Positions 49,871 to 59,850 of a DNA stretch of 64,000 nt are shown in pieces. The position numbers and the translations under genes are program-made. This DNA is from UWMA-0277 sp965183885 (GTDB lineage Bacteria > Bacteroidota > Bacteroidia > Flavobacteriales > BACL11), in the NCBI GenBank assembly GCA_965183885.1, contig OZ238992.1, positions 1,054,001 to 1,118,000 of the forward strand. Direction: 5' to 3'. The number at the start of each line of letters is the position of its first letter. Position 1 is the stretch's first letter. The notes beneath the pieces were generated by a model. That model did not search any database, was not told the origin of the DNA, and worked only from the letters and a program-made list of their open reading frames with translations.

Positions 49871-52847
49871 GTTCGGTATCACAGTGGTATAGTTTATCTT
49901 TAGTAAGTTGAGGTTTTTGTTTTGCGCCTCCATCTTTATCTTTACTCATTAAGTCAATAATTCTCATGCGTTCTAGTTTATCTCTTTTTCTTAGTGTTTT
50001 GTCTATTTCAACATCAAACATAAGCTTTCCATCAACATAGGTTTGCGCTACTTTTGCATAAACTGAGAGTGGGTTATTAGTCCAGATTACAATATCAGCA
50101 TCCTTACCAATTTTTATACTTCCCATTTTATCATCAATATGTAACAATTTAGCAGGGTTTAGCGTTACCATTTTCCAAGCATCTTCTTCTGATGTTCCTC
50201 CATATTTTATTGCTTTTGCTGCTTCTTGGTTTAGTCTTCGCCCCATCTCTGCATCGTCGGAATTAATAGCTGTTATTATACCTGCATTATTAAGTAGGGT
50301 AGCATTGTGAGGTATCGCATCATTTACTTCAAATTTATAAGCCCACCAATCTGAAAATGTAGAGCCTCCAGCACCATGATTTTTCATTTTTTCAGCTACC
50401 TTATATCCTTCTAAAATATGTGTAAAAGTATTAACAGTAAAGCCCATAGAATCTCCAACATGCATTAACATATTTATTTCTGATTGAATATAAGAGTGGC
50501 AAGAAATAAAGCGTTCACTATTTAAGATCTCAACTAAAGCATTGAGTTCTAAATCTTCTCTTGGAGGGTTTGTTTTTCTTTTCTCAATTGCATTAAGGGC
50601 ATTGTAATTGTCCCAAGCTTCTTGATAAGCCTTTGCTCTATAGAAAGCATCATAAAATACTTGTTCTACACCCATTCTACTTTGTGGGAAACGGATGCTC
50701 TCAAAACTTCCCCAGTTGCTTTGCTTTACATTTTCTCCTAGTGCAAATTTTATAAATCCATCTGCATCTGCAATTTTCATTTGTTGGGCATTTGCACCCC
50801 ATCTAAGTTTTATCATAGCAGCTTGCCCTCCAATAGGATTTGCAGATCCATGTAATAATTGTGAGGCTACAGTACCTCCAGAAAGTTGGCGGTATATATT
50901 ATGGTCGTCAGGGTTAATTACATCTCCAATTCTAACCTCGGCAGTAACTGCTTGGCTTCCCTCATTTACCCCTCTACTAATTGCAATGTGAGAGTGTTCG
51001 TCAATAATACCACAAGTAAGGTGTTTTCCTGTTGCGTCAATCTGAGTTATTCTAACAGTATTAGGAAATAATTCTACCTCATTTAGTTCTTTTCCAATAG
51101 CAATAATTTTCCCTGATGCAATTGCAACATCAGTATTTTCTAAGATGCCTTCTTGTTCGTTTGTCCAAACTGTAGCATTTCTAAAAACGATATTTTCTTG
51201 TTGAGGTGGCGTTTCAAAACCGTGAGCTTTATTAGGGAACCAAACACTTGGAACAATACTATCAATAGTTAAATTAAAAGCATCGTTTTTATTTTCTAGC
51301 AAAGAATCTCTTTTTAGACTAAAGTTATGAAAAACCCCTTCTATATTTTGATAGCGTCCGTTTATAGTTCCTTGCTTATATTTTCCTACTGAACGAAAAC
51401 GAGCATCAGGAGTACTAATACTAAGCGTATTTTCATTAAGCTGAGTAATTAATGCTGAGGAGTCAAGTGCTAAGAAGCTTGCTTTTGGTTTTGCTTTGCT
51501 TCCTTTAATTACAATGCTTTCGTTCTTATACTCATCAGAATTTAGAGTGTAGTAGCCTCTAATATCAACATTTTGTTTTTTGTTAATGATATGTTGCTCT
51601 CCAGCAGTCCAGTTTTCATAAATCTCTCCATTTTCAAAAATATCTTTTGAAGCTATAAAGAAGTTTGCAAGCTTTCCTTTGTTTAGTGTACCTAGTTTAT
51701 TATCAGCATAAATTAATTCCGATGGAGTAGTAGTAAGTGCAGCTAAAGCATCTGATTTTTTTAAGCCTTTTTTTACTGCTAATCTTAAGTTTTTAAGAAA
51801 GTGTTCAGGTTTTTCAAGGTCCGATATAGTGATACAAAACTCAACCTCATTTTTAGCTAGTACTCCAGGATTGTAAGGGGAGGATTCCCAGTCCTTTAAT
51901 TTATTTAAGCTAATCCATTCTGCTGCCTCAGGATTACTAACATCGTAAGCATTTGGGAAGTTTAAAGGTATAATAATAGGAGCAGCTATGGCGGTTATCT
52001 CATTAATTCTACCGTACTCTTTACCATTTCCTTTTATGATAAAATCGATTTCAAATTCATCTGAAATCTGAAATACTCTTTGATAGTCAAGCACATTATT
52101 TATTGAGAAAATTTGAGGTAAGTCCTTTTGCTTATCATAAGCAATATAGGAGAGATTGGTTTGATTATTCTGAGTGCTATACCATTCAGCATCTAATAAA
52201 GATTGTCGAATAAGAGCAATGCTTCCCATTAATGAAGAAGGATATTTCTGTTTAGAAACTCCTTTATTAAAAGAATAGATGCTTGCTGCTTGATCAATAA
52301 TTAAGTTCTCTTGATTACTTTTTTTAGAAAGTAAAACAAAACAGGCGGATCCTCTAAAAATACCGTCTTGGGTATGGGTAAGTACGGCTCCAAATCCATT
52401 TTTTAAGTAAGGAGCTGCTTTTTCAGAATCATTTTCAAAGTTAGTGCTTGCATTAATTTCAGGGTGTATTGCTTCATTCCAATGGTAAGCCCCTGCTTTA
52501 TTACTTTCGTACTGCGGGCGATAACTGTATGTTCCTTTTTTAGCTTTAGGAACTCCATAGTCAGTATATAAATCAATAAATGAAGGGTAGATATAATCTC
52601 CAGCTACATCATGGATTATAGCATTACTTGGAATAGTAACAATACTATCTACATCTAAGATTTTATTTCCTTGTATTAGTAGTATTCCGTTTTTAATTTC
52701 GGTAGTTGGGCTAATAACAATATGTGCATTGGTAAAAGCATGTATAGGTTCAAAATTTGTAGCTACACCGTTAATAGGGTAGCTTTCTTGCCCTAAAGCA
52801 GAACTTAGGCTAATTACAAAAAGAAGTAAAGTAAAATGTAATTTCAT
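49860..52847 (-). CDS. Exported double-module amidohydrolase
   Basis: About 995 residues from ATG 52847 with signal peptide MKLHFTLLLFVISLSSALGQ. The N-terminal module (to about 450) has the amidohydrolase start and end strands but lacks HxH (reads YPSFIDLYTDYG). The C-terminal module (about 580-970) has metal-binding DEHSHIAI, further His (SCHSYIQSE, FTHILEGYK) and an Asp in NSDDAEMGRR, so it is the catalytic half. Imidazolonepropionase-like amidohydrolases of this sort are common exported enzymes in Flavobacteria; the substrate is unknown. Confidence 0.85.
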   Translation of the reverse strand: MKLHFTLLLFVISLSSALGQESYPINGVATNFEPIHAFTNAHIVISPTTEIKNGILLIQGNKILDVDSIVTIPSNAIIHDVAGDYIYPSFIDLYTDYGVPKAKKGTYSYRPQYESNKAGAYHWNEAIHPEINASTNFENDSEKAAPYLKNGFGAVLTHTQDGIFRGSACFVLLSKKSNQENLIIDQAASIYSFNKGVSKQKYPSSLMGSIALIRQSLLDAEWYSTQNNQTNLSYIAYDKQKDLPQIFSINNVLDYQRVFQISDEFEIDFIIKGNGKEYGRINEITAIAAPIIIPLNFPNAYDVSNPEAAEWISLNKLKDWESSPYNPGVLAKNEVEFCITISDLEKPEHFLKNLRLAVKKGLKKSDALAALTTTPSELIYADNKLGTLNKGKLANFFIASKDIFENGEIYENWTAGEQHIINKKQNVDIRGYYTLNSDEYKNESIVIKGSKAKPKASFLALDSSALITQLNENTLSISTPDARFRSVGKYKQGTINGRYQNIEGVFHNFSLKRDSLLENKNDAFNLTIDSIVPSVWFPNKAHGFETPPQQENIVFRNATVWTNEQEGILENTDVAIASGKIIAIGKELNEVELFPNTVRITQIDATGKHLTCGIIDEHSHIAISRGVNEGSQAVTAEVRIGDVINPDDHNIYRQLSGGTVASQLLHGSANPIGGQAAMIKLRWGANAQQMKIADADGFIKFALGENVKQSNWGSFESIRFPQSRMGVEQVFYDAFYRAKAYQEAWDNYNALNAIEKRKTNPPREDLELNALVEILNSERFISCHSYIQSEINMLMHVGDSMGFTVNTFTHILEGYKVAEKMKNHGAGGSTFSDWWAYKFEVNDAIPHNATLLNNAGIITAINSDDAEMGRRLNQEAAKAIKYGGTSEEDAWKMVTLNPAKLLHIDDKMGSIKIGKDADIVIWTNNPLSVYAKVAQTYVDGKLMFDVEIDKTLRKRDKLERMRIIDLMSKDKDGGAKQKPQLTKDKLYHCDTEHEE

Positions 52848-52940
52848 TTGTTGATTTCTAATAAGAATAAAGGCGTGAAAATACCAAAATTTTATGATAT
52901 TAATTCGTTTCTTTGCTATCACTAACCAAAAACTAAAATT

Positions 52941-53345
52941 ATGTTGAAAATGATTCACGGATTAATTCCATTTGTATTTTTTGTAGTGCTACTAGTTTCA
53001 CTTGTACGTGGAAGCTTAAATAAAATTCCTAATGTGAAAAAAGATATCTTTCTTACATTAACTTTAATTTTTGCACATGTGCAATTATTATTAGGGATTG
53101 TTGTATTAATGCCTATGTTGGTTGATGCTAATTGGGGAGCTGTAATGGCGGACTCAGCAAGTAGATATTTATTAGTAGAACACCCATTAACTATGATAAT
53201 TGGAGTAGTATTAATTACTGTAGGTAAGGTAAAAGCAAAAAAAGCAATAGATAATGCTAAAGGGAATAAAGTTATTTTTTCTTATTTCTTAATTGCTCTT
53301 GTTCTTATTGCATTACGTACTCCTTGGGATAAATTAATTTCATAA
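52941..53345 (+). CDS. Small four-helix membrane protein with conserved-type His residues
   Basis: 134 residues and four hydrophobic helices. Each of three helices carries a single His (MIHGLIPF, IFAHVQLL, VEHPLTMI), an arrangement compatible with haem b binding, although this is inference. I do not recognise the family. It starts 5 bases upstream of hflX in the same orientation. Confidence 0.7.
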   Translation: MLKMIHGLIPFVFFVVLLVSLVRGSLNKIPNVKKDIFLTLTLIFAHVQLLLGIVVLMPMLVDANWGAVMADSASRYLLVEHPLTMIIGVVLITVGKVKAKKAIDNAKGNKVIFSYFLIALVLIALRTPWDKLIS

Positions 53346-53350
53346 TATAG

Positions 53351-54523
53351 ATGTCAGAAAAAGCAATACTTATAGGGTTAATTACCCCAGATGTTACTCA
53401 GGAACAAGCCTATGAATATTTGGATGAGCTTGCTTTTTTGGCAGATACAGCAGGAGCAAAGCCTGTTAGAAATTTTACTCAAAAATTACCACACCCTGAT
53501 AATAAAACATTTTTAGGTAAAGGAAAAATAGATGAGGTGCTTCTTTATGCTCAGGAGCACGAGATTAAACTTATTATTTTTGATGATGATCTAAATCCTT
53601 CACAAATAAGAAATATTGAGCGTATTTTTGGGGAAGAAACAAAGATATTAGATAGAAGCAATTTGATACTTGATATCTTTGCAAGTAGAGCCCAGACAGC
53701 TCAAGCTCGTACACAGGTAGAACTTGCTCAGTATCAATATTTATTACCAAGGTTAACTAGAATGTGGACTCACCTTGAACGCCAGAAAGGAGGGATTGGA
53801 ATGAGAGGTCCAGGGGAAACACAAATAGAAACGGATAGAAGGATTATTAAGGATAAGATTGCTTTATTAAAAAAGAAGCTAGTTAAGATTGATAAGCAAA
53901 GTTTTACGCGTAGAAAGGGAAGACAAGATATGATAAGAGTTGCTTTGGTTGGTTATACCAATGCAGGAAAATCTACCTTAATGAATACTTTGGCAAAATC
54001 AGATATTTTTGCTGAAGATAAACTCTTTGCAACCCTAGATACTACAGTAAGAAAAGTAGTAATAGGAAACCTTCCTTTCTTACTTACAGATACTGTAGGA
54101 TTTATTAGAAAGTTACCACATCAACTAGTAGAATCGTTTAAGTCAACCTTAGATGAGGTGCGTGAATCTGATTTTTTGATGCATATAGTAGATATTTCAA
54201 ATCCGAATTTTGAAGACCAAATTGATGTTGTAAATAAAACAATTATTGAACTTGGGGTAACAGATAAACCTACCTTAATTGTATTTAATAAGATTGATGC
54301 TTATACTTTTACTCCTAAGGATGAGGATGACTTAACTCCTGTACTTCCTGAAAACATTTCTTTAGAAGATTTGAAAAAAACATGGATGGCAAAACTTGAA
54401 GGGGAAACAATTTTTATTTCGGCACTAAATAAAACACATCTTGATGATTTGAAAGATGTACTTTATACTAAAGTTAAGCAACTACACGAGGTAAGATACC
54501 CTTATAATAACTTTTTGTATTAA
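53351..54523 (+). CDS. hflX: GTPase HflX
   Basis: 390 residues. The HflX N-terminal domain (TFLGKGKIDEV, IIFDDDLNPSQIRN) is followed by a GTPase domain with G1 GYTNAGKS, G3 DTVGFIRKLPH and G4 FNKIDA. HflX splits stalled or heat-damaged 70S ribosomes. The RGPGETQIETDRR segment is diagnostic. It is convergent with the ABC exporter gene, with stop codons overlapping. Confidence 0.97.
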   Translation: MSEKAILIGLITPDVTQEQAYEYLDELAFLADTAGAKPVRNFTQKLPHPDNKTFLGKGKIDEVLLYAQEHEIKLIIFDDDLNPSQIRNIERIFGEETKILDRSNLILDIFASRAQTAQARTQVELAQYQYLLPRLTRMWTHLERQKGGIGMRGPGETQIETDRRIIKDKIALLKKKLVKIDKQSFTRRKGRQDMIRVALVGYTNAGKSTLMNTLAKSDIFAEDKLFATLDTTVRKVVIGNLPFLLTDTVGFIRKLPHQLVESFKSTLDEVRESDFLMHIVDISNPNFEDQIDVVNKTIIELGVTDKPTLIVFNKIDAYTFTPKDEDDLTPVLPENISLEDLKKTWMAKLEGETIFISALNKTHLDDLKDVLYTKVKQLHEVRYPYNNFLY

Positions 54524-56340
54524 TTGAAAGACTGTAAGTCGTACAGTTTTTTGTAATGTCCATTATGCTTAATTAAGTCGCTATGGCTTCCTCTTTCAAT
54601 TACCTTTCCTTTATCTAAGACTAAGATTTCATCAGCATTTTGTATAGTAGAAAGTCGATGTGCAATTACTAATGAGGTTCTAGAATCCATTAATTTTATA
54701 AGTGCATCTTGTACCAGTTTTTCCGATTCAGTATCTAGTGCAGAAGTAGCTTCATCTAAAATTAAAATTTCAGGATTTTTAAGAATTGCTCTGGCAATAC
54801 TTATTCTTTGTTTTTGTCCTCCTGATAGCTTATTTCCTCTATCTCCTATATTAGTTTGATAACCATTTTCAGTTTCTAAAATAAAGTCATGTGCATTTGC
54901 AATTTTAGCAGCTTGAATAACTTCCTCCTCACTAGCATCAATTTTTCCTAATCGGATGTTGTTAAAGATACTATCATTAAATAAGATAGACTCTTGGCTT
55001 ACAATACCCATTAAAGCACGTAAGTCATGCAATGCTATTTCTTTTATATTGTTGTTGTCGATAAGGATTTCTCCTTTTTCTAAATCGTAGAAACGCGCTA
55101 ATAAATCTGCTAAGGTTGATTTTCCACTTCCAGATTGTCCTACTAAGGCAACCATTTTTCCTTTTCCAATAGTAAAGTTAATGTCTTTTAGTACTTCAGT
55201 ATTTTCATAAGAGAAGGAAAGGTCTTTAAACTCTATTTGGTTATTAAGAAGCTTTACTTGTATAGGGTGTTCTGAATTTGCAATTGCATCTTCAGCATCT
55301 AATACTTCATAAATTCTTTTTGCTGATGCACTTCCTTTTTGGATGTAGTAGTAAGAAGTTGTAAGTGTTTTTGCAGGTGGAATAATCTGAGAGAAGATAA
55401 GAATGTAACCAATAAACTCTTGTGCAGTAAGGTCTCCGCTTCCATTTAAAACGAGTTGTCCTCCAAACCACATAACTACTACCATTACAATAGTACTTAG
55501 GAACTCACTCATTGGTGATGAAAGATCTTTCTTACGAAGTAAGCTAGTCATAATCCCTCTGTAGGTGTTGCTTTCCTTTTCAAAGTTTTTATTGATGTGT
55601 TTTTCTGCATTAAAGGATTTAATAATGCGTAGTCCAGAGATGTTCTCATCAATAATAGAGAGCAGGTCTCCCATTTTATTCTGTCCTCTATCAGATGATT
55701 TTCTTAATGATTTTCCAATAATACCGATTAAAGCACCTGTAATAGGAAAGAGTATAACTACAAAAATTGTAAGCTCAGGACTAATATAAATTAGGGTAGC
55801 TAAATAGATTATAATATTTAAAGGGTCTTTAAAAATCATCTCTAAGGAACTCATAATAGACCATTCTATTTCTACTAAATCGGAAGTTAAACGAGCTGTT
55901 AAATCTCCTTTGCGTTGCTCAGTAAAAAATGGAAGGGGTAAAGAAATTACCTTTTTATGTAAGTCCATACGCATATCGTGTACTACGCCATTTCGTATAG
56001 GAGTTAAAAAATAGAGTGCTAAATAGCGAAATAGATTTCTAAAAAAGAAGGTTATAAGTACCAAAAGGCAGATAAAGAGTAAGGCTTCTATCTTTCCTTG
56101 TTCATCAATCATTGAGCTTATTAGTGCATAAAAATTCTCTTGTATTGACTCAGCATCGAAACTTAGTGGTTGTGGGTTATACACCTTTTCTTGGGTCTCA
56201 AAAAGTATTCCTAAGAATGGAATTACCATTGTTAAGGAAACTAAAGAGAATAATACGCTAAGGATATTGAATACAATATTGAATATAGCAAAAGGAAGAT
56301 AAGGGCGAATGTATTTTGAAATTCTTAAGAAATAATGCAT
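54520..56340 (-). CDS. MsbA-like ABC transporter (fused permease and ATPase)
   Basis: 606 residues: six membrane helices (about 15-330), then an ABC ATPase with Walker A GQSGSGKS, signature LSGGQKQR and Walker B ILILDEATSALD. A homodimeric exporter of the lipid A/multidrug type; substrate unproven. The start codon lies 4 bases from a palindromic divergent promoter shared with rbfA. Confidence 0.92.
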   Translation of the reverse strand: MHYFLRISKYIRPYLPFAIFNIVFNILSVLFSLVSLTMVIPFLGILFETQEKVYNPQPLSFDAESIQENFYALISSMIDEQGKIEALLFICLLVLITFFFRNLFRYLALYFLTPIRNGVVHDMRMDLHKKVISLPLPFFTEQRKGDLTARLTSDLVEIEWSIMSSLEMIFKDPLNIIIYLATLIYISPELTIFVVILFPITGALIGIIGKSLRKSSDRGQNKMGDLLSIIDENISGLRIIKSFNAEKHINKNFEKESNTYRGIMTSLLRKKDLSSPMSEFLSTIVMVVVMWFGGQLVLNGSGDLTAQEFIGYILIFSQIIPPAKTLTTSYYYIQKGSASAKRIYEVLDAEDAIANSEHPIQVKLLNNQIEFKDLSFSYENTEVLKDINFTIGKGKMVALVGQSGSGKSTLADLLARFYDLEKGEILIDNNNIKEIALHDLRALMGIVSQESILFNDSIFNNIRLGKIDASEEEVIQAAKIANAHDFILETENGYQTNIGDRGNKLSGGQKQRISIARAILKNPEILILDEATSALDTESEKLVQDALIKLMDSRTSLVIAHRLSTIQNADEILVLDKGKVIERGSHSDLIKHNGHYKKLYDLQSFN

Positions 56341-56343
56341 TGG

Positions 56344-56373
56344 GCAAAAGTAGGGAATATTCCCTACTTTTGC
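56344..56373. promoter_or_regulatory. Perfect 30-bp palindrome forming divergent -7 boxes
   Basis: GCAAAAGTAGGGAAT followed by its exact reverse complement. Each arm contains TACTTTTG reading outward, a TAnnTTTG -7 box for rbfA (plus) and for the ABC exporter (minus). For rbfA a TTG lies 22 bases upstream (56340-56342). The start codons follow the boxes by 5 and 4 bases, so both messages may be leaderless. The palindrome could also be an operator. Confidence 0.7.
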
Positions 56374-56377
56374 ACTT

Positions 56378-56716
56378 ATGGAATCAACAAGACAAAAAAA
56401 AGTATCACGCTTAGTTCAAAAAGAACTTTCAGCAATATTTCAAAAAGAAGCACAGGGTTTTTTAGGGAATGTAATGGTAAGTGTTACCATTGTTCGTATT
56501 TCTCCTGATTTAGCAAATGCTAATGTTTTTGTAAGTATTTTCCCTGTTCAAGATCCTGATCAGGCTTTAAAGGTGATTAAGGGCAATCAAGTTATGATTC
56601 GTAAAAAATTAGGAGAAAGTGTAAGAAATCAATTGAGGATTGTTCCAGATTTAGCATTTTTCTTAGATGATTCAGCAGCCTATGCTGAAGAAATAGATCG
56701 TTTGCTAAAACAATAG
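56378..56716 (+). CDS. rbfA: Ribosome-binding factor A
   Basis: 112 residues with the KH-like RbfA fold: RLVQKELSAIFQKE at the start, VSVTIVRISPDLANANVFVSIF in the middle, and VRNQLRIVPDLAFFLDDS near the end. It helps mature the 30S subunit, notably in the cold. It is followed after 6 bases by an FtsX-type permease gene. Confidence 0.95.
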   Translation: MESTRQKKVSRLVQKELSAIFQKEAQGFLGNVMVSVTIVRISPDLANANVFVSIFPVQDPDQALKVIKGNQVMIRKKLGESVRNQLRIVPDLAFFLDDSAAYAEEIDRLLKQ

Positions 56717-56722
56717 CCTATA

Positions 56723-57937
56723 ATGAAATTCCCATTTTTTATTGCTAAGCGGTATTTTGTTACTAATAACAGTAGCAATTTTGTGCATATAATTTCTTGG
56801 GTATCTATGTTTGGTGTAGTTATTGGTACTGCTGCACTTATTTTATTACTCTCTGTTTTTAATGGATTTGAACAATTAGTATTAGAGATGTATAATACTT
56901 TTGATCCTCACTTAAAAATTACAGCTACCCAAGGAAAGACATTTAATCCTGAAGCTACTTATCAAGTAATGAATGATAATAGTGATATTGAAAACTCTGC
57001 CTTAGTGCTAGAAGAAAATGTATTGCTTAAGTATAAAGAAAAAGAATTTATAGCTACTGTAAAGGGAGTAAGTAAGTCGTATTTAGAACTCTCAAATTTT
57101 GATTCTTTACTGATTGATGGTGATTATATTAATAGTTATGAGGGTAATAATATAGCAGTTGTAGGTAAGGATGTTGCTTATTATTTGTCGATGGGAGTAG
57201 GGAATATATTTGAGCAATTGAAAGTATTTGTTCCTAATAGAAATTCAAAAACTTTATTAAATCCTCAAACTGCATTTAAGCAATCAGCCGTACTTCCTGT
57301 TGGAGTTTTTAGTGTGCAATCAGAGATAGACGCTCAATATATTATTACGCCTTTAGCTTTTATTCAGCAATTAGCAGCAAGAGATAATGAGGTTTCATCC
57401 ATTGAAATTAAACTAAAGGGTGAGCATAAAATGTTAGAAGTGCAACAGCATTTACAGGCTATTTTAGGGAATAATTTTAAGATAGTAAATAGGTATGAAC
57501 AGCAAGAACTTTTATATAAGATTCTGAATACAGAAAAGCTAGCAGTATTTCTTATTCTTACTTTTATTATGATTATTGCCACCTTTAATATTATTGGTTC
57601 TCTTAGTATGCTTATGCTAGATAAAAAGAATGCTATTGCTACCTTAAGAAGTTTAGGAAGCACAGAGCGTAATATTCGTAGTATATTTTTTACTAAGAGT
57701 ATGCTTACTATCTTATTTGGAACTATACTTGGCTTGCTTATAGGTTTGGTATTAGCATATTTGCAACAGACCTTTGGCTTTATAAGTATGGGTGGAGGTA
57801 GCTTTATTGTTAGCTCTTATCCTGTAGTAGTTGCGCTTAAGGATGTTGCTTTAATAGCTATTACGGTATTAGCTATTGGGGCTATTGCTTCTTGGTATCC
57901 TGTAAAGGTATTGAGTAAGCGATTGTTTAGAAACTAA
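56723..57937 (+). CDS. FtsX-type ABC permease (LolC/LolE-like)
   Basis: 404 residues: one N-terminal helix (about 20-45), a large periplasmic domain, then three C-terminal helices (about 270-395). The MFIAKRYF-type start and SWVSMFGVVIGTAALILLLSVFNGFE are typical of LolC/E proteins that extract lipoproteins from the inner membrane. No LolD ATPase is adjacent. Confidence 0.9.
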   Translation: MKFPFFIAKRYFVTNNSSNFVHIISWVSMFGVVIGTAALILLLSVFNGFEQLVLEMYNTFDPHLKITATQGKTFNPEATYQVMNDNSDIENSALVLEENVLLKYKEKEFIATVKGVSKSYLELSNFDSLLIDGDYINSYEGNNIAVVGKDVAYYLSMGVGNIFEQLKVFVPNRNSKTLLNPQTAFKQSAVLPVGVFSVQSEIDAQYIITPLAFIQQLAARDNEVSSIEIKLKGEHKMLEVQQHLQAILGNNFKIVNRYEQQELLYKILNTEKLAVFLILTFIMIIATFNIIGSLSMLMLDKKNAIATLRSLGSTERNIRSIFFTKSMLTILFGTILGLLIGLVLAYLQQTFGFISMGGGSFIVSSYPVVVALKDVALIAITVLAIGAIASWYPVKVLSKRLFRN

Positions 57938-58919
57938 ACTCTGAAAACTCTTTAGCTACTTTGTCTAAAGTTTCATGTATCTCATTAGGGTCATTACTTG
58001 TCACCATCTTTATGCGGTAATCTTTAAAGTGAGGAATGCCTTTAAAGTAATTAGTATAATGGCGTTTCATTTCAGCTATACCTAAGATTTCTCCCTTCCA
58101 GTCAATTGAATGTTTTAAGTGCTGCTTACATGCAGCTACTCTGTCATCAATTGTTGGTTTTGCTAGATGTTCCCCCGTTTTTAGATAATGTTTTATTTCA
58201 TTAAAAATCCATGGATTTCCTATAGCAGCACGACCTATCATTACTCCATCAACTCCATATTTATTCTTTACTTCTAGTGCTCTTTCTGGGGTGCTAACAT
58301 CTCCATTCCCAAAAATAGGAATGTGCATATTAGGATTGTTTTTTACATCACCTATTAAACTCCAATCTGCTTCCCCTTTATACATTTGTTTTCGAGTACG
58401 TCCATGTATAGATAGTGCTTGTATCCCTACATCTTGCAAGCGTTCAGCAACATCAACTATGTATTTAGTATTTTCATCCCAGCCTAAGCGGGTTTTAACG
58501 GTTACAGGAATATCGGTAGCATTTACAATTTCTTTGGTCATAGCTACCATTTTTGGTATATCAAGTAGTATTCCTGCTCCAGCACCCTTTTTAGCTACCT
58601 TTTTTACAGGGCAACCATAATTAATGTCAATAAATTCAGGTTTTGCAGCGGCACATATTTCAGTTGCTCTACGCATAGACTCAATATCATAACCAAATAT
58701 TTGTATTCCTATTGGGCGTTCAAAATCATAGATGTCTAATTTCATTGTACTTTTTGCAGCATCTCGTATTAACCCTTCTGATGATATAAACTCAGTAAAC
58801 ATTACATCAGCACCATTTTCCTTACATAAAGCACGAAATGGAGGGTCACTAACATCTTCCATTGGTGCTAATAATAAAGGGAATTCCCCTACATCAATAT
58901 TTCCTATCTTTACGCCCAT
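57927..58919 (-). CDS. dusB: tRNA-dihydrouridine synthase
   Basis: About 330 residues (ATG 58919; an earlier in-frame ATG at 58928 is possible). FMN TIM barrel with LLAPMEDVSDPPFR, the DINYGCPVKKV motif containing the catalytic Cys, and HGRTRKQMYKG. It reduces uridine to dihydrouridine in tRNA. The gene is convergent with the permease and overlaps it by 11 bases. Confidence 0.94.
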   Translation of the reverse strand: MGVKIGNIDVGEFPLLLAPMEDVSDPPFRALCKENGADVMFTEFISSEGLIRDAAKSTMKLDIYDFERPIGIQIFGYDIESMRRATEICAAAKPEFIDINYGCPVKKVAKKGAGAGILLDIPKMVAMTKEIVNATDIPVTVKTRLGWDENTKYIVDVAERLQDVGIQALSIHGRTRKQMYKGEADWSLIGDVKNNPNMHIPIFGNGDVSTPERALEVKNKYGVDGVMIGRAAIGNPWIFNEIKHYLKTGEHLAKPTIDDRVAACKQHLKHSIDWKGEILGIAEMKRHYTNYFKGIPHFKDYRIKMVTSNDPNEIHETLDKVAKEFSEFSF

Positions 58920-58940
58920 ATTTTGCAAAAATACATAATA

Positions 58941-59813
58941 ATGAGATTAAAAGGGATATTTAAGGAAAAGTCATCAGCAACAAAAATAGGTTTGTTATTT
59001 GGGCTAATTGTTGTGTCTGTTATTTTACATACATTATTTGCATATTTATGTGTTGAGTTATTTTTTGATGTATCATTATTATCTATTGGTTTACTCGATT
59101 TAACAACCGTTGAGGAGATTAATGCAGCAAAGCTATTGCAGCTGTTTAGTGCTGTAGGGCTTTTTATTAGTCCAACATTATTATATGCTTACCTCACTAA
59201 TTTTGATTTTAAATTCCGAACTATTTTCTCAAGGCAAACACTATTATTAACAGCAGCAATTATGCTATTGATTAACCCATTTATTGCATTTATATACGAG
59301 TGGAATATGAGCTTGGATTTACCTGCTTGGTTGTTGAATTATGATGAAAAAGCTGAAGTGCTAACCACTTTATTTATGCAGATGAGTTCCCCTTGGGATT
59401 TACTATTTAATCTTTTAGTAATAGCAATAGTTCCTGCTGTTGGGGAGGAGTTATTGTTTAGAGGCTATTTACAGCAATCATTTACTAAATGGTTAGGGAA
59501 GCCTCATTTGGCAATTATTATTACAGCAGTATTGTTTAGTGCAATACATATGCAGTTTCAAGGTTTTTTACCACGTTTTGCTTTGGGGCTAGTACTGGGT
59601 TATTTATTTTATTGGAGTGCTTCACTTTGGTTGCCAATTTTTGCTCACTTATTAAACAATGCTATGGCGGTTATATTCTCTTACCCTACGATGTCGGCTT
59701 ATGCTAACTTAACAGAAAATACTGCTACTTGGCAAGAAGCCTTCTTTAGTCTTATGGGAGTTGCTTTATTAATGTTATTACTGCAAAGAAATTTAAGCAT
59801 AAAAAAAGGCTGA
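58941..59813 (+). CDS. CPBP-family intramembrane protease
   Basis: About 290 residues from ATG 58941, with seven to eight membrane helices. The CPBP/Abi signatures are present: EELLFRGYLQQSF and a following SAIHMQF, plus a late HLLNN. The family includes CAAX-type processing proteases and bacteriocin immunity proteins. It is divergent from dusB. The stop codon lies inside a terminator hairpin. Confidence 0.88.
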   Translation: MRLKGIFKEKSSATKIGLLFGLIVVSVILHTLFAYLCVELFFDVSLLSIGLLDLTTVEEINAAKLLQLFSAVGLFISPTLLYAYLTNFDFKFRTIFSRQTLLLTAAIMLLINPFIAFIYEWNMSLDLPAWLLNYDEKAEVLTTLFMQMSSPWDLLFNLLVIAIVPAVGEELLFRGYLQQSFTKWLGKPHLAIIITAVLFSAIHMQFQGFLPRFALGLVLGYLFYWSASLWLPIFAHLLNNAMAVIFSYPTMSAYANLTENTATWQEAFFSLMGVALLMLLLQRNLSIKKG

Positions 59814-59829
59814 TAAACTCAGCCTTTTT
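59803..59829. terminator. Bidirectional intrinsic terminator
   Basis: AAAAGGCTGA, loop TAAAC, TCAGCCTTTT, with A and T runs on either side. It serves the CPBP gene (plus) and the exbD operon (minus) and overlaps the CPBP stop codon. Confidence 0.85.
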
Positions 59830-59850
59830 AAAATATATTTTTCTAAAAAA

